A stretch of 64,000 nucleotides of DNA from positions 1 through 64,000 of the forward strand of contig JAQUYD010000003.1 of NCBI GenBank assembly GCA_028692035.1, written 5' to 3'. The stretch is from Oscillospiraceae bacterium (lineage in GTDB: Bacteria > Bacillota > Clostridia > Oscillospirales > Ruminococcaceae). The notes under the pieces were generated by a model. The model was not told the DNA's origin. It did no database searches and saw only the letters and a program-made list of their open reading frames with translations. A program made the translations under genes and the position numbers. This document shows, in pieces, positions 8,360-16,514 of the stretch. How positions within the stretch are numbered: the first letter of the stretch is position 1; every line of letters begins with the position of its first letter.

Positions 8360-8387
8360 TTGACTTATTAGAATAATTATGTATTAT
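8360..8387 (+). promoter_or_regulatory. argC promoter
   Basis: TTGACT and TATTAT are separated by 16 bp in a strongly A+T-rich stretch that contrasts with the flanking genes. The -10 is overlapped by the first ARG box (8378-8395). Confidence 0.6.
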
Positions 8388-8425
8388 TATTTATAGTATT
8401 ATAATATTCAGGATAATTATTCACA
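8378..8425 (+). promoter_or_regulatory. two candidate ARG boxes (ArgR/AhrC operator)
   Basis: The 18-mers at 8378-8395 and 8408-8425 each match the published ARG-box pattern TNTGNATWWWWATNCANA with a single mismatch. Their centres are 30 bp apart, about three helical turns, suiting cooperative hexamer binding. The first covers the -10 region, so arginine-dependent repression of argCJBD is the simple prediction. Confidence 0.6.
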
Positions 8426-8444
8426 TTTATTAGGAGGCCCGCAC

Positions 8445-9398
8445 ATGACCCGCGTATTCATTGACGGAAAAGAAGGCACCACTGGGCTGCGCCTTTTCGA
8501 GCGGTTTCAAAACCGGCCGGACATTACCTTGCTGACCCTGCCGGAAGAAGTCCGAAAGGATCCAAAGGCTCGAAAAGAGTTGCTGCACCAGGCGGATATT
8601 TCCTTCCTCTGCCTACCGGACGCGGCGGCCAAAGAGTCGGTGGTGCTGGCGCAGGGGTGCCACGGAAAAATCCTCGACACCTCCACTGCCCACCGAACCG
8701 CGGCAGGTTGGGCTTACGGCTTTCCGGAGCTGTCTGCCGGTCACCGAAGACAAATCGAGACGGGAAGCCTGGTGGCTGTTCCCGGCTGCCATGCCAGCGG
8801 CTTTATCGCGCTGGCTTATCCTTTGGTCAGCGCAGGGGCCGCCGGGCCGGACTATCCTTTTTCCTGCCATTCCCTTACGGGCTATTCCGGCGGCGGCAAA
8901 AAAATGATCGCCCAGTATGAAGCCTCTGAACGGGACAAGCTACTGGATAGCCCCCGCCAATACGGTCTTGGCCAGCAGCACAAGCACCTACCAGAAATGC
9001 AGGCGCTTTGCGGGTTGGACGCGCCGCCGGTCTTCTGCCCCATTGTCGGGGATTTCTACGCCGGGATGCAGGTCACCTTGCCTATTTTCCCGGCGCTCCT
9101 GCAAAAGAAATACGGGCGCAAAGAGCTGCACCAGCTGTTGGAGGCCCATTACGCTGGGCAGACGCTGGTCAAGGTTCTGCCGCTGGTGCCGCTGGACTAC
9201 GCCGAAACCTGCGGCGGGTTTCTCCCCGCCGGCGCCATGGCCGGGAAGGATGGCATGGAACTGTTGGTCGCCGGCTGCGATGAGCGGCCGCTGCTGATCG
9301 CCCAGTACGACAATCTCGGCAAAGGCGCGTCCGGCGCGGCGATACAATGTATGAACATTCTGCTGGGGCTAAAGGAAACCTGCGGCCTGGTTTTATAA
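8445..9398 (+). CDS. argC: N-acetyl-gamma-glutamyl-phosphate reductase
   Basis: A 317-residue enzyme that reduces N-acetylglutamyl-phosphate to the semialdehyde with NADPH, the third step of arginine synthesis. It belongs to the shorter type-2 form. The N-terminal segment VFIDGKEGTTGLRLFERF binds the cofactor. The catalytic Cys is C115 in VPGCHASGF, followed by the substrate loop SLTGYSGGGKKMI. AGGAGG precedes the ATG. It is the first gene of argC-argJ-argB-argD, with gaps of 14-16 bp. Confidence 0.95.
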   Translation: MTRVFIDGKEGTTGLRLFERFQNRPDITLLTLPEEVRKDPKARKELLHQADISFLCLPDAAAKESVVLAQGCHGKILDTSTAHRTAAGWAYGFPELSAGHRRQIETGSLVAVPGCHASGFIALAYPLVSAGAAGPDYPFSCHSLTGYSGGGKKMIAQYEASERDKLLDSPRQYGLGQQHKHLPEMQALCGLDAPPVFCPIVGDFYAGMQVTLPIFPALLQKKYGRKELHQLLEAHYAGQTLVKVLPLVPLDYAETCGGFLPAGAMAGKDGMELLVAGCDERPLLIAQYDNLGKGASGAAIQCMNILLGLKETCGLVL

Positions 9399-9412
9399 AA
9401 GGAGAGAGCAAA

Positions 9413-10624
9413 ATGGAACAGATCAAAGGCGGCGTTTGCGCCGCAGCGGGATTCCAAGCTGCCGGGGTACACTGCGGCTTTCGTAAAAATAAGGCCAAAC
9501 GGGATCTGGCCCTGATTTTCAGCCAGATCCCGGCGGCGGCGGCCAGTGTATACACCCAAAACCTGGTCAAGGGCGCGCCCCTTTACGTAACCCAAAAACA
9601 TCTGAAGGATGGCAAGGCCCAGGCGATCATCTGCAACAGCGGCAACGCCAACACCTGCAACGCCAACGGCATGGAGATCGCCGAAGGAACCTGCGCGCTG
9701 CTGGCCCAGCAGCTGGGCATTCCAGCGGAAGATATCATCGTAGCCTCTACCGGCGTCATCGGGCAGGCCATGACGATGGAGCCCTTCCAGCGGGGCATCG
9801 GACCGCTGGTCGGCGCTCTGGGCGGCTGTTCCGCCGACGCGGCAGAAGCGATTATGACCACCGACACTGTGAAAAAAGAAACCGCCTATTCTTTTCAGAT
9901 CGGCGGTAAATGCTGCCACATCGGCGGAATTGCCAAAGGCTCCGGCATGATCCATCCCAACATGGCCACCATGCTGGTGTTTGTGACCACCGATGTCGCC
10001 ATCTCCCCTGCGCTGCTGCAAAAAGCCCTGTCGGCAGATATCCTCGATTCCTTTAACATGATCAGCGTAGACGGGGACACCTCCACCAACGACATGGTCA
10101 GCGTTCTGGCTAACGGTTTGGCGCAGAATCCGCCTATCGAGACAGAGGGCCCCGATTACGACGCCTTCTGCCAGGCATTGCACGCGGTGACCTGCGAATT
10201 GTGCCAAGCCATCGCCAAAGACGGCGAGGGGGCTACCAAACAGCTGACCTGTACCGTCACCGGCGCGGCGGACAAGTCCACCGCCCGGGTGGTGGCAAAA
10301 TCGGTTATCTGCTCAAGCCTATTAAAGGCCGCCATGTTCGGGGAAGACGCCAACTGGGGCCGGGTGCTCTGTGCCATCGGCTACAGCGGCGCGGCGCTGG
10401 ACGTTTCCAAAATCGCTGTCTCGTTCTCCTCCGCCGCCGGGCAGGTAGACGTCTGCCAAAACGGCGCCGGGACCGACTTTTCGGAGGACGAGGCCAAAAG
10501 CGTCTTGTCCAAAGACGAGATCAGAATCCTGGTGGATCTAGGCAGCGGCGGAGAATCCGCCACCGCCTGGGGGTGCGACTTGACCTACGATTATGTCAAA
10601 ATCAACGGTGACTACCGCACCTGA
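9413..10624 (+). CDS. argJ: ornithine acetyltransferase / N-acetylglutamate synthase
   Basis: A 403-residue Ntn-type enzyme that recycles the acetyl group from acetylornithine to glutamate, making the pathway cyclic. The precursor self-cleaves before a Thr: [14 protein letters not shown] is present, with predicted cleavage between A185 and T186. The ATG at 9413 follows AAAGGAGAG. If bifunctional it also supplies N-acetylglutamate from acetyl-CoA, which would explain the lack of a separate argA or argE here. Bifunctionality cannot be judged from sequence alone. Confidence 0.95.
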   Translation: MEQIKGGVCAAAGFQAAGVHCGFRKNKAKRDLALIFSQIPAAAASVYTQNLVKGAPLYVTQKHLKDGKAQAIICNSGNANTCNANGMEIAEGTCALLAQQLGIPAEDIIVASTGVIGQAMTMEPFQRGIGPLVGALGGCSADAAEAIMTTDTVKKETAYSFQIGGKCCHIGGIAKGSGMIHPNMATMLVFVTTDVAISPALLQKALSADILDSFNMISVDGDTSTNDMVSVLANGLAQNPPIETEGPDYDAFCQALHAVTCELCQAIAKDGEGATKQLTCTVTGAADKSTARVVAKSVICSSLLKAAMFGEDANWGRVLCAIGYSGAALDVSKIAVSFSSAAGQVDVCQNGAGTDFSEDEAKSVLSKDEIRILVDLGSGGESATAWGCDLTYDYVKINGDYRT

Positions 10625-10639
10625 TAGGAGGAAACGCAC

Positions 10640-11494
10640 ATGCAGTTAACCAATTCGCAGCGGGCGGAGATTTTGACCCATGCCCTGCCGTATATTCAAA
10701 ACTATCATGATAAGATCGTCGTCATTAAATACGGCGGCAACGCCATGGTCAATGAAGAACTCAAGCACACCGTCATGGGGGATCTTGTGCTGCTGTCCCT
10801 GATCGGAATTAAAGTTGTGCTAGTCCACGGCGGCGGGCCGGAAATTTCCCAAACGCTGAAACAGCTGGGCAAGGAAAGTCGGTTTGTGGACGGCCTGCGG
10901 GTCACCGACGAGGAGACGGCGCAGGTGGTGCAGATGGTGCTTGCCGGCAAGATCAACAAAAGCCTGGTGGGCCTTTTGGGCAATGCCGGCGGTAAAGCAG
11001 TCGGCCTTTGCGGCATGGACGGGCTGATGCTCACTGCAAAGCCCCTGGACACTCGCCTGGGCTTTGTGGGCGAGATTACCGGCGTCAATCCGCAGCCGAT
11101 TTTAGATTTGCTGGAAAGGGGCTATATCCCTGTGATTGCCACTGTGGGGTACGACGCTGACGGCAATGTTTACAACATCAACGCCGATACCGCCGCCGCC
11201 CGGATCGCCAGCGTGCTGGGCGCCGAAAGCCTCATTTCCATGACCGATATCGCAGGGCTGTTACGGGACAAGGACGACCCTGCTACCCTAATCCCCGAAG
11301 TAAAGGCCAGCGAAGCGCCGCGGCTGATGCGGGAAGGGGTGATTTCCGGCGGCATGATCCCGAAGGTCGAATGCTGCATCGAAGCCATCCGTCAGGGGGT
11401 GCGGCGAGTATTTATTCTGGACGGGCGCATTCCCCACGCCATCCTGATCGAAATTTTAACTGACGAAGGGATCGGCACCATGTTCACCGCTTAA
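10640..11494 (+). CDS. argB: acetylglutamate kinase
   Basis: A 284-residue amino-acid kinase that phosphorylates N-acetylglutamate. Key motifs are VIKYGGNAMV near the N-terminus, VLVHGGGPEIS, and YNINADTAAARIAS in the ATP-binding half. An N-terminal extension (about 20 residues, rich in helix formers) precedes the kinase core. In other bacteria such an extension goes with hexameric, arginine-inhibited enzymes, so feedback control by arginine is plausible. AGGAGG precedes the ATG, 15 bp after argJ. Confidence 0.95.
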   Translation: MQLTNSQRAEILTHALPYIQNYHDKIVVIKYGGNAMVNEELKHTVMGDLVLLSLIGIKVVLVHGGGPEISQTLKQLGKESRFVDGLRVTDEETAQVVQMVLAGKINKSLVGLLGNAGGKAVGLCGMDGLMLTAKPLDTRLGFVGEITGVNPQPILDLLERGYIPVIATVGYDADGNVYNINADTAAARIASVLGAESLISMTDIAGLLRDKDDPATLIPEVKASEAPRLMREGVISGGMIPKVECCIEAIRQGVRRVFILDGRIPHAILIEILTDEGIGTMFTA

Positions 11495-11510
11495 AAAAGG
11501 AGGGGTATCT

Positions 11511-12677
11511 ATGGATATCATGCAACTAGACGAGCAGTATATCGCCAACACCTACCACCGGTTTCCCGTCGTTTTTACCAAAGGCAAAGGCTCCCTGATC
11601 TGGGATGAAGCCGGTAAGTCATACATTGATCTGGGCGGCGGCATCGCGGTCAACAGTTTTGGCATCGCCGACCCCGTCTGGTGCGAGGCCGTTGCCGGGC
11701 AGCTTTCCTGTCTACAGCACGTTTCCAACTATTACTACACTGCGCCCCAGACCCGCTTGGCGGCGCTTTTATGCGAAAAAACTGGCATGAAAAAGGTCTT
11801 TTTCTCCAATTCCGGCGCAGAAGCCAACGAATGTGCCATAAAAGCTGCCCGCAAATATGGCAACGACCGCTCCGGCGGCGCACGCAACACCATCGTCACC
11901 TTGAAAAACAGCTTTCACGGCCGGACGCTGGCCACTTTGAGCGCCACCGGTCAGGAAGCATTACACCAGCATTTCGGGCCCTTCCTGCCCGGTTTCATCT
12001 ATGCTGACGCCAACGATCTGGAAGATATGAAGGAAAAGCTTTCTGATCCCGCTGTTTGCGCGGTGATGATGGAGATGGTCCAAGGGGAAGGCGGCGTCAA
12101 TGTCCTGCGCAAATCCTTTGTGCGGGAGACCGCCCGGCTAGCGGCGGAAAAGGACATCCTGGTCATCGTGGACGAAGTACAGACCGGGAACGGCCGCTGC
12201 GGCAGCTTGTACGCCTACATGCAGTACGACATTGAGCCGGATATCGTCTCCACCGCCAAGGGGCTGGGGGGCGGCCTGCCCCTTGGCGCCACCCTCTTCG
12301 GGCCCAAAACGCAGGGGGTGCTCTCCGCCGGAATGCACGGATCCACCTTCGGCGGCAACCCCGTTTGCGCGGCAGGGGCTGTGAGCGTCCTTGAACGGAT
12401 GAACCAGCCGCTGATGAACGCTGTGATGGCAAAATCGAAGTTTATCCTCCGGGCGCTCACCGGCGTGCCCGGCGTCAAAAGCATCAGCGGCATGGGGCTG
12501 ATGCTGGGGATTGAAACCGAGGCGCCGCCTCAGGATATTGCGGCTGCCTGCCTAAAAAAGGGCGTGCTGGTACTGACCGCAAAAGACAAAGTCCGGCTGC
12601 TCCCTGCTTTGAACATCCCCATGGAGCTGCTGGAGCAGGCAGTCGACACCCTCAAGCAGGCCATTTTACACCCATAG
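11511..12677 (+). CDS. argD: acetylornithine aminotransferase
   Basis: A 388-residue class III PLP aminotransferase that converts N-acetylglutamate semialdehyde to N-acetylornithine. FSNSGAEANECAIKAARKYG and IVDEVQTGNGR are the cofactor-binding landmarks. The Schiff-base lysine is K250 in STAKGLGGGLPLGA. AAGGAGGGG precedes the ATG. It is the last gene of the arg operon; a terminator follows at once. argF, argG, argH and carbamoyl-phosphate synthase genes are not in the window. Confidence 0.95.
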   Translation: MDIMQLDEQYIANTYHRFPVVFTKGKGSLIWDEAGKSYIDLGGGIAVNSFGIADPVWCEAVAGQLSCLQHVSNYYYTAPQTRLAALLCEKTGMKKVFFSNSGAEANECAIKAARKYGNDRSGGARNTIVTLKNSFHGRTLATLSATGQEALHQHFGPFLPGFIYADANDLEDMKEKLSDPAVCAVMMEMVQGEGGVNVLRKSFVRETARLAAEKDILVIVDEVQTGNGRCGSLYAYMQYDIEPDIVSTAKGLGGGLPLGATLFGPKTQGVLSAGMHGSTFGGNPVCAAGAVSVLERMNQPLMNAVMAKSKFILRALTGVPGVKSISGMGLMLGIETEAPPQDIAAACLKKGVLVLTAKDKVRLLPALNIPMELLEQAVDTLKQAILHP

Positions 12678-12691
12678 ACGGTTTCAAACCG

Positions 12692-12726
12692 GCAAAAGGG
12701 CGAGAGGAATCCTCCCGCCCTTTTGC
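12692..12726. terminator. bidirectional terminator between argD and the minus-strand spore-type genes
   Basis: GCAAAAGGGCG pairs exactly with CGCCCTTTTGC, and the stem is extended by AGAGG/CCTC around a short loop. It serves argD and the convergent gene ending at 12749. Confidence 0.85.
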
Positions 12727-12748
12727 TATGCCTATTTTCAGCATCCGG

Positions 12749-15067
12749 TCAAGACCTTGTTTCGCGATCCGGAAAGCCGTTTTTCTGATCGAACAGGCTG
12801 GCCTCCAGCATCGGATCGTCCCGCCAAGCCCTCCTGTCCGCCGTCGAAAGCTCCGGGTGGTTCTGCAGCAGGTCGTTTAACTGCCCTTGCAGCTGCCGGA
12901 TCCTGGTGCGCATACGCTGCCTTTCATCCTCTTCCAAAAAGTCCTGGCTGCCGGGAAGGACCGCAGAATCACGCTGTGCAGGGCCCGTGCCGTCCCAGGA
13001 GGCCATGACATTTGGGATTACCGCTGCCCGCGTCTGCAAATCGCTGTACACCTGTACAATCCTGTTCCAGGTCTGCTGGCCGATGATCCCGTCAGCGGTC
13101 AGGCCAAACTGGCGCTGGAAAGCCAACACTGCACCGCGGGTGGCATTGCCGAAAATCCCGTCGGTAGACACGCGGGGGATGCTGGTGTAGGTATTGGCGA
13201 TAAAGTTGAGATACCGCTGCATTTTCAGCACGTTGGCGCCGGAGGAGCCCAACTGCAGCGGCGTGCCCGGGTATGCGTCCGAGGTGGTGCTGGAGGCAAT
13301 CTGATCCGCCACCTGGCAAAGCCGATTCCAGGTGGCCTGCCCCACCACGCCGTCGGCCGTCAGCCCATAATTGCGCTGGAAGGCCAATACCGCCGCGCGG
13401 GTGGCGCTGCCAAAGATCCCGTCGGACGCCACCTTGGGGATGGCGGGGTCATAGTCGGCAATATAGCTTAACCACGCCTGTAGGGTGCTAACGTCCCTGC
13501 CGAAATTCCCCACCTGCAGCGGCGTTCCGGGGTACGAGGGGCATTCCCGGCCAACGCCCGGAAGCTCGGCAACCAGTTCCAGATAGATCTTATACAGCTT
13601 ATTCCAGGTGTTCCTCCCCACAACTCCATCTACCGTCAGATTAAACTGCCGCTGGAATATCCTCACCGCGTTTGCAGTGGCTGGGCCGTACACCCCGTCG
13701 ATATTCACTGCGGGGATGGTCTCGTAAAACAGATTGATCGTGCTTAAATAAAACTGCACAATGGAAACGCCTACGCCGGTGGAGCCCTGTTGCAGGACAT
13801 TGCCAGGATAGGAGCCCGCATCGGACGGGAGATTTTCGTTTTCCGCCCCCAGCTCCGCCAATTTGGTTACCGCCACATAGATGTAGGATACTTTATACCA
13901 GGTGGCCTTGCCGACGACGCCATCCTGTGTGAGGTTAAAGATGCTCTGGAAGGTCCTGACCGCGCTTTGGGTGGCTGTGCCGAATACGCCGTCCACGGTG
14001 ACGCTTCCGATCAACGGGTAATTCTGCCGGATCCGGTTGAGCGACGCCTGCAAAATTCGCACATAGGTGCCGGAGGAACCCAGGCGCAGCGGCGTACCGG
14101 GATAGGATTGGGAAATTCCTTGGATGTTATTGGTCTCGATCAGCTCAATATTGTTGCCATAATAGTATTTTAAAATGCCCAGCGGCGTATAGCCCTGGTT
14201 GGCCAGATCCACCGTTCCCCACTGCTTCATCCCAGGGCAGGTAACCTGCCGCCCATCGCAGTATTCTGTGAAAAAGGGGCCGCGCGACCCGATGCGGCTG
14301 ACATAGACATTGAAGATATCGTCTACGATCCGGCTGATGTTTTCAAAAATGTTCCGGCCTTTGACGAACTTTTGGTCGTATTGGGTGGAGCTGGTGATTT
14401 GGAAATTAAAGCCCTGGCTAGGATACCATTCGGTGTAAATGCGGTTCAGCGCCAGAGAAATCTGGGCATAGATGTTGGCGCGGATGGCGTTTTCCGGCCA
14501 GGTGGGATAAATTTCGCTGGAACAGACGTTTTTGATGTATTCCGGGAACGAAAGATAGACGTTTTCCGCGCTGGAACGGGGTGCGCCCAGATGCACAACA
14601 ATCTGGCTGGGGATAGCCACGCTTTGCAGCACCAGCGAAGTCGCCTGCTTGGGCGGGCAATTTTCGACGCAGTCGGCCCGGACAAGACTGTGGATGGGTG
14701 TTTCAAAAATGAAATCCGCGCTATCGTCATAAGATTCCCGGTCAAAGGGAACCAGTTCGGCCTGCTGTAAGGTTGTTTCTGCCTCGAACACCTGCACACG
14801 CCGGATCAGATGGTTGGCAAAATTGAACGCCCTGATGGTAATGTCGTATGTGCTGTACGGAATGCCTTCGTATGTTTCATCTAAAGACAGCGCCCGGGGA
14901 AGGGTCTCCACCTCGATGGGCTCTGTTTTTCCGTCCCGATCCACCGCCACGGTACGAACCGTTTCTTCCCCGTCCGCGCCCGGTCGGGAAATCGTCACCG
15001 TGGCGTTTGTGATGGGGCGGCCCTGCCGCGCGGTAAAAAGCTGTGTTACAATGTAACCCTTGCTCAT
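12749..15067 (-). CDS. SpoIID-like domain protein with four peptidoglycan-binding repeats
   Basis: A 772-residue protein with no signal peptide or membrane segment. Residues 1-110 look like a beta-sandwich of the carboxypeptidase-regulatory type (GRPITNATVTI). Residues about 170-310 resemble SpoIID/LytB (YLSFPEYIKNVCSSEIYPTW), with a Glu where SpoIID has its catalytic acid. Four repeats of about 90 residues follow, each beginning YPG and containing DG(I/V)(F/Y)GxAT, AVxxFQ and DG(V/I)(V/I)GxxTW: PG_binding_1 domains. The C-terminus is charged and helical. SpoIID trims denuded glycan during spore engulfment; this cytosolic-type version more likely acts on cortex or coat from the mother cell (inference). 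A sigma-K-like promoter precedes it. Confidence 0.8.
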   Translation of the reverse strand: MSKGYIVTQLFTARQGRPITNATVTISRPGADGEETVRTVAVDRDGKTEPIEVETLPRALSLDETYEGIPYSTYDITIRAFNFANHLIRRVQVFEAETTLQQAELVPFDRESYDDSADFIFETPIHSLVRADCVENCPPKQATSLVLQSVAIPSQIVVHLGAPRSSAENVYLSFPEYIKNVCSSEIYPTWPENAIRANIYAQISLALNRIYTEWYPSQGFNFQITSSTQYDQKFVKGRNIFENISRIVDDIFNVYVSRIGSRGPFFTEYCDGRQVTCPGMKQWGTVDLANQGYTPLGILKYYYGNNIELIETNNIQGISQSYPGTPLRLGSSGTYVRILQASLNRIRQNYPLIGSVTVDGVFGTATQSAVRTFQSIFNLTQDGVVGKATWYKVSYIYVAVTKLAELGAENENLPSDAGSYPGNVLQQGSTGVGVSIVQFYLSTINLFYETIPAVNIDGVYGPATANAVRIFQRQFNLTVDGVVGRNTWNKLYKIYLELVAELPGVGRECPSYPGTPLQVGNFGRDVSTLQAWLSYIADYDPAIPKVASDGIFGSATRAAVLAFQRNYGLTADGVVGQATWNRLCQVADQIASSTTSDAYPGTPLQLGSSGANVLKMQRYLNFIANTYTSIPRVSTDGIFGNATRGAVLAFQRQFGLTADGIIGQQTWNRIVQVYSDLQTRAAVIPNVMASWDGTGPAQRDSAVLPGSQDFLEEDERQRMRTRIRQLQGQLNDLLQNHPELSTADRRAWRDDPMLEASLFDQKNGFPDRETRS

Positions 15068-15107
15068 AAAATCCCTCCTGCATACTGAGTCATGTGGTCG
15101 TTTTACC

Positions 15108-15135
15108 TATTTTATGAATGGCGTGGAAAAGGTGT
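15108..15135 (-). promoter_or_regulatory. candidate sigma-K (mother-cell) promoter
   Basis: Minus strand: AC (15135-15134), 17 bp, then CATAAAATA (15116-15108). This fits the Bacillus sigma-K pattern AC-N17-CATANNNTA and lies about 40 bp before the SpoIID-like gene start at 15067. Short consensus, so chance occurrence is possible. Confidence 0.4.
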
Positions 15136-16223
15136 CACTCCTGCTGCGCCAGCCCCGCCTGCAAGCGGCCGATCCTAGGCGACCCCAGGCCGGTGCACAG
15201 ATCCCAGCCCCTTTGCGCTTGATACAGGCGGCTTGCCCCCTCGGTGATGTCGATAAAATAAGGTTGCGGCTCCAAATACTGCCTGCCTCCGGCCAAGCGG
15301 TACAAATCTGCGGGGGACACGGTTCCGCTGTATTGCCGCGCACCGGCCAAGATAGCCGCCCAGGCAGGCGCCGCCAGACTGGTGCCGCCAGCCTTTCCCC
15401 ACCCGCTGGAGCCGGACATGGGCATGCTTTGGTAAACTACGACCCCGTAATCTGGGTCGGCGCAAAAGCTGACGTCCGGCGTGCCGCGCATGCCCGCGCT
15501 TTTTTCCCGCACCCCTTCCATCCGTTCCTGCGCAGGGGGAATCGGGAAAAACAGGCTGGGGCCTCCTCCGCCGCCATACCAGGCAATCTCGCTGATACGC
15601 GCGCCGCCCTCGGACAAAACCAGGCTGGTGCCGCCAGCAGAAAGAACCTGCGGCGAAACGGAAGGGTACAGCGGAATCGCCGACTCATCTCCCGAAGCCG
15701 CCACAAAGCTGACCTGCGGGTACCTGCGGAAAATCTGCTCCTGTGTGGTCTGGTTGGCAAATTCCGTCCGCCCCCAACTCATGGATACCACATCTGCGCC
15801 GAGTTCGCCCGCCAAATCCACTGCCTGCATCAAATCCCCGATTCCCGCAGAGGCGGCGTAGATCAATAGCAGCTCTGCCCCCGGCGCCAACACGTGGGCC
15901 CATTGGGCGTCTAACGTGGCCTCCAACGCCCAATTGGGATCAGAAGCAGTTGGAACCGGGCCGATCCGCCGAATGGTGAGCGAGGTTGCCGGCAAGGAAA
16001 AAAAGCGGTTGAACACCTCTAAATCTGCCCGAATATTGGGCTGATTTCCCGTTTCAATCAGCGCGATCGTCTGCCCCGCGCCATTCATTTCTTCCGAAAA
16101 GCCATAGGCCGACCGAATCTGTTGCGGCGTATATCCCCCCTGAAAGGTTTCGCTTAAGGGACCGGCCAGCTGGATGAAAGGCCGGGCTTGCCGCGTTGGA
16201 AAAACCGTGCTGCAATCTTGCAT
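15135..16223 (-). CDS. S53 (sedolisin) family serine-carboxyl peptidase
   Basis: A 362-residue protein; the ATG at 16223 has AAAGGGGGA upstream and is preferred over 16292. The S53 triad is present: Glu101 and Asp105 in ALEATLDAQW and Ser282 in GGTSLAAP, with oxyanion Asp179 in AASGDES. A calcium-type C-terminal end GWDLCTGLGSPR is also visible. Family members are normally secreted and acid-active, with an N-terminal pro-domain of about 150-200 residues. Here only about 30 residues precede the catalytic core and no signal peptide is seen, suggesting intracellular or spore-layer action. The SpoIID-like gene lies 67 bp downstream on the same strand. Confidence 0.85.
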   Translation of the reverse strand: MQDCSTVFPTRQARPFIQLAGPLSETFQGGYTPQQIRSAYGFSEEMNGAGQTIALIETGNQPNIRADLEVFNRFFSLPATSLTIRRIGPVPTASDPNWALEATLDAQWAHVLAPGAELLLIYAASAGIGDLMQAVDLAGELGADVVSMSWGRTEFANQTTQEQIFRRYPQVSFVAASGDESAIPLYPSVSPQVLSAGGTSLVLSEGGARISEIAWYGGGGGPSLFFPIPPAQERMEGVREKSAGMRGTPDVSFCADPDYGVVVYQSMPMSGSSGWGKAGGTSLAAPAWAAILAGARQYSGTVSPADLYRLAGGRQYLEPQPYFIDITEGASRLYQAQRGWDLCTGLGSPRIGRLQAGLAQQE

Positions 16224-16380
16224 CAAAAATCCCCCTTTACCCTCTTTTCGCATACAACGCCCAAAATATTTGAAGCGGCTGCCTGTAACCATCCTACCGG
16301 CAGCAAAACGACCGGTGGAAGCTTTTTTTGCGCTTCTCCCCGGTCGCCAGCTTTTCGTTTTGCCAAAATCGGCGGGCGCT
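16224..16380. other. intergenic stretch with an imperfect inverted repeat
   Basis: No gene is visible. GCAAAACGA (16304-16312) and TCGTTTTGC (16355-16363) form the outer arms of a long imperfect hairpin with further partial pairing (ACCGG/CCGGT). It could weakly terminate transcription of the minus-strand run that ends at 16381. Confidence 0.3.
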
Positions 16381-16497
16381 TCATAACAACAGATAGAGGA
16401 TGCCGAGCATTAGCTTTTTGTCCGCCCCGTTTACATACAGTACGATCAATGCGCCCAGCAGCAGCAATCCATCCTTCTGCGGAAGATGCAGTAGCAT
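16381..16497 (-). CDS. 38-residue hydrophobic peptide
   Basis: A small open frame reading MLLHLPQKDGLLLLGALIVL followed by YVNGADKKLMLGILYLLL. Two hydrophobic stretches are split by a polar NGADKK turn, so it could form a helical hairpin in the membrane. It lies 17 bp after the proline-rich gene on the same strand. The ribosome site is weak (GGGGGCC about 11 nt upstream). The composition and position as last gene of the run argue for a real gene, but it is short and no family is claimed. Confidence 0.5.
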   Translation of the reverse strand: MLLHLPQKDGLLLLGALIVLYVNGADKKLMLGILYLLL

Positions 16498-16514
16498 AGC
16501 GGGTCGGCCCCCGT

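Noticed and set aside
8275-8360. T-box or other riboswitch before argC
   Set aside because: Only a short GAACC/GGTTC pairing was found; no T-box sequence or conserved riboswitch core.
13789-14173. Plus-strand open frames opposite the SpoIID-like gene
   Set aside because: They mirror the repeated peptidoglycan-binding domains on the minus strand and lack ribosome sites; the minus-strand frame has clear domain content.
12749-15067. DNA-level tandem repeats as a CRISPR or satellite array
   Set aside because: The periodicity of about 280 bp comes from four protein domains and the DNA copies are diverged.
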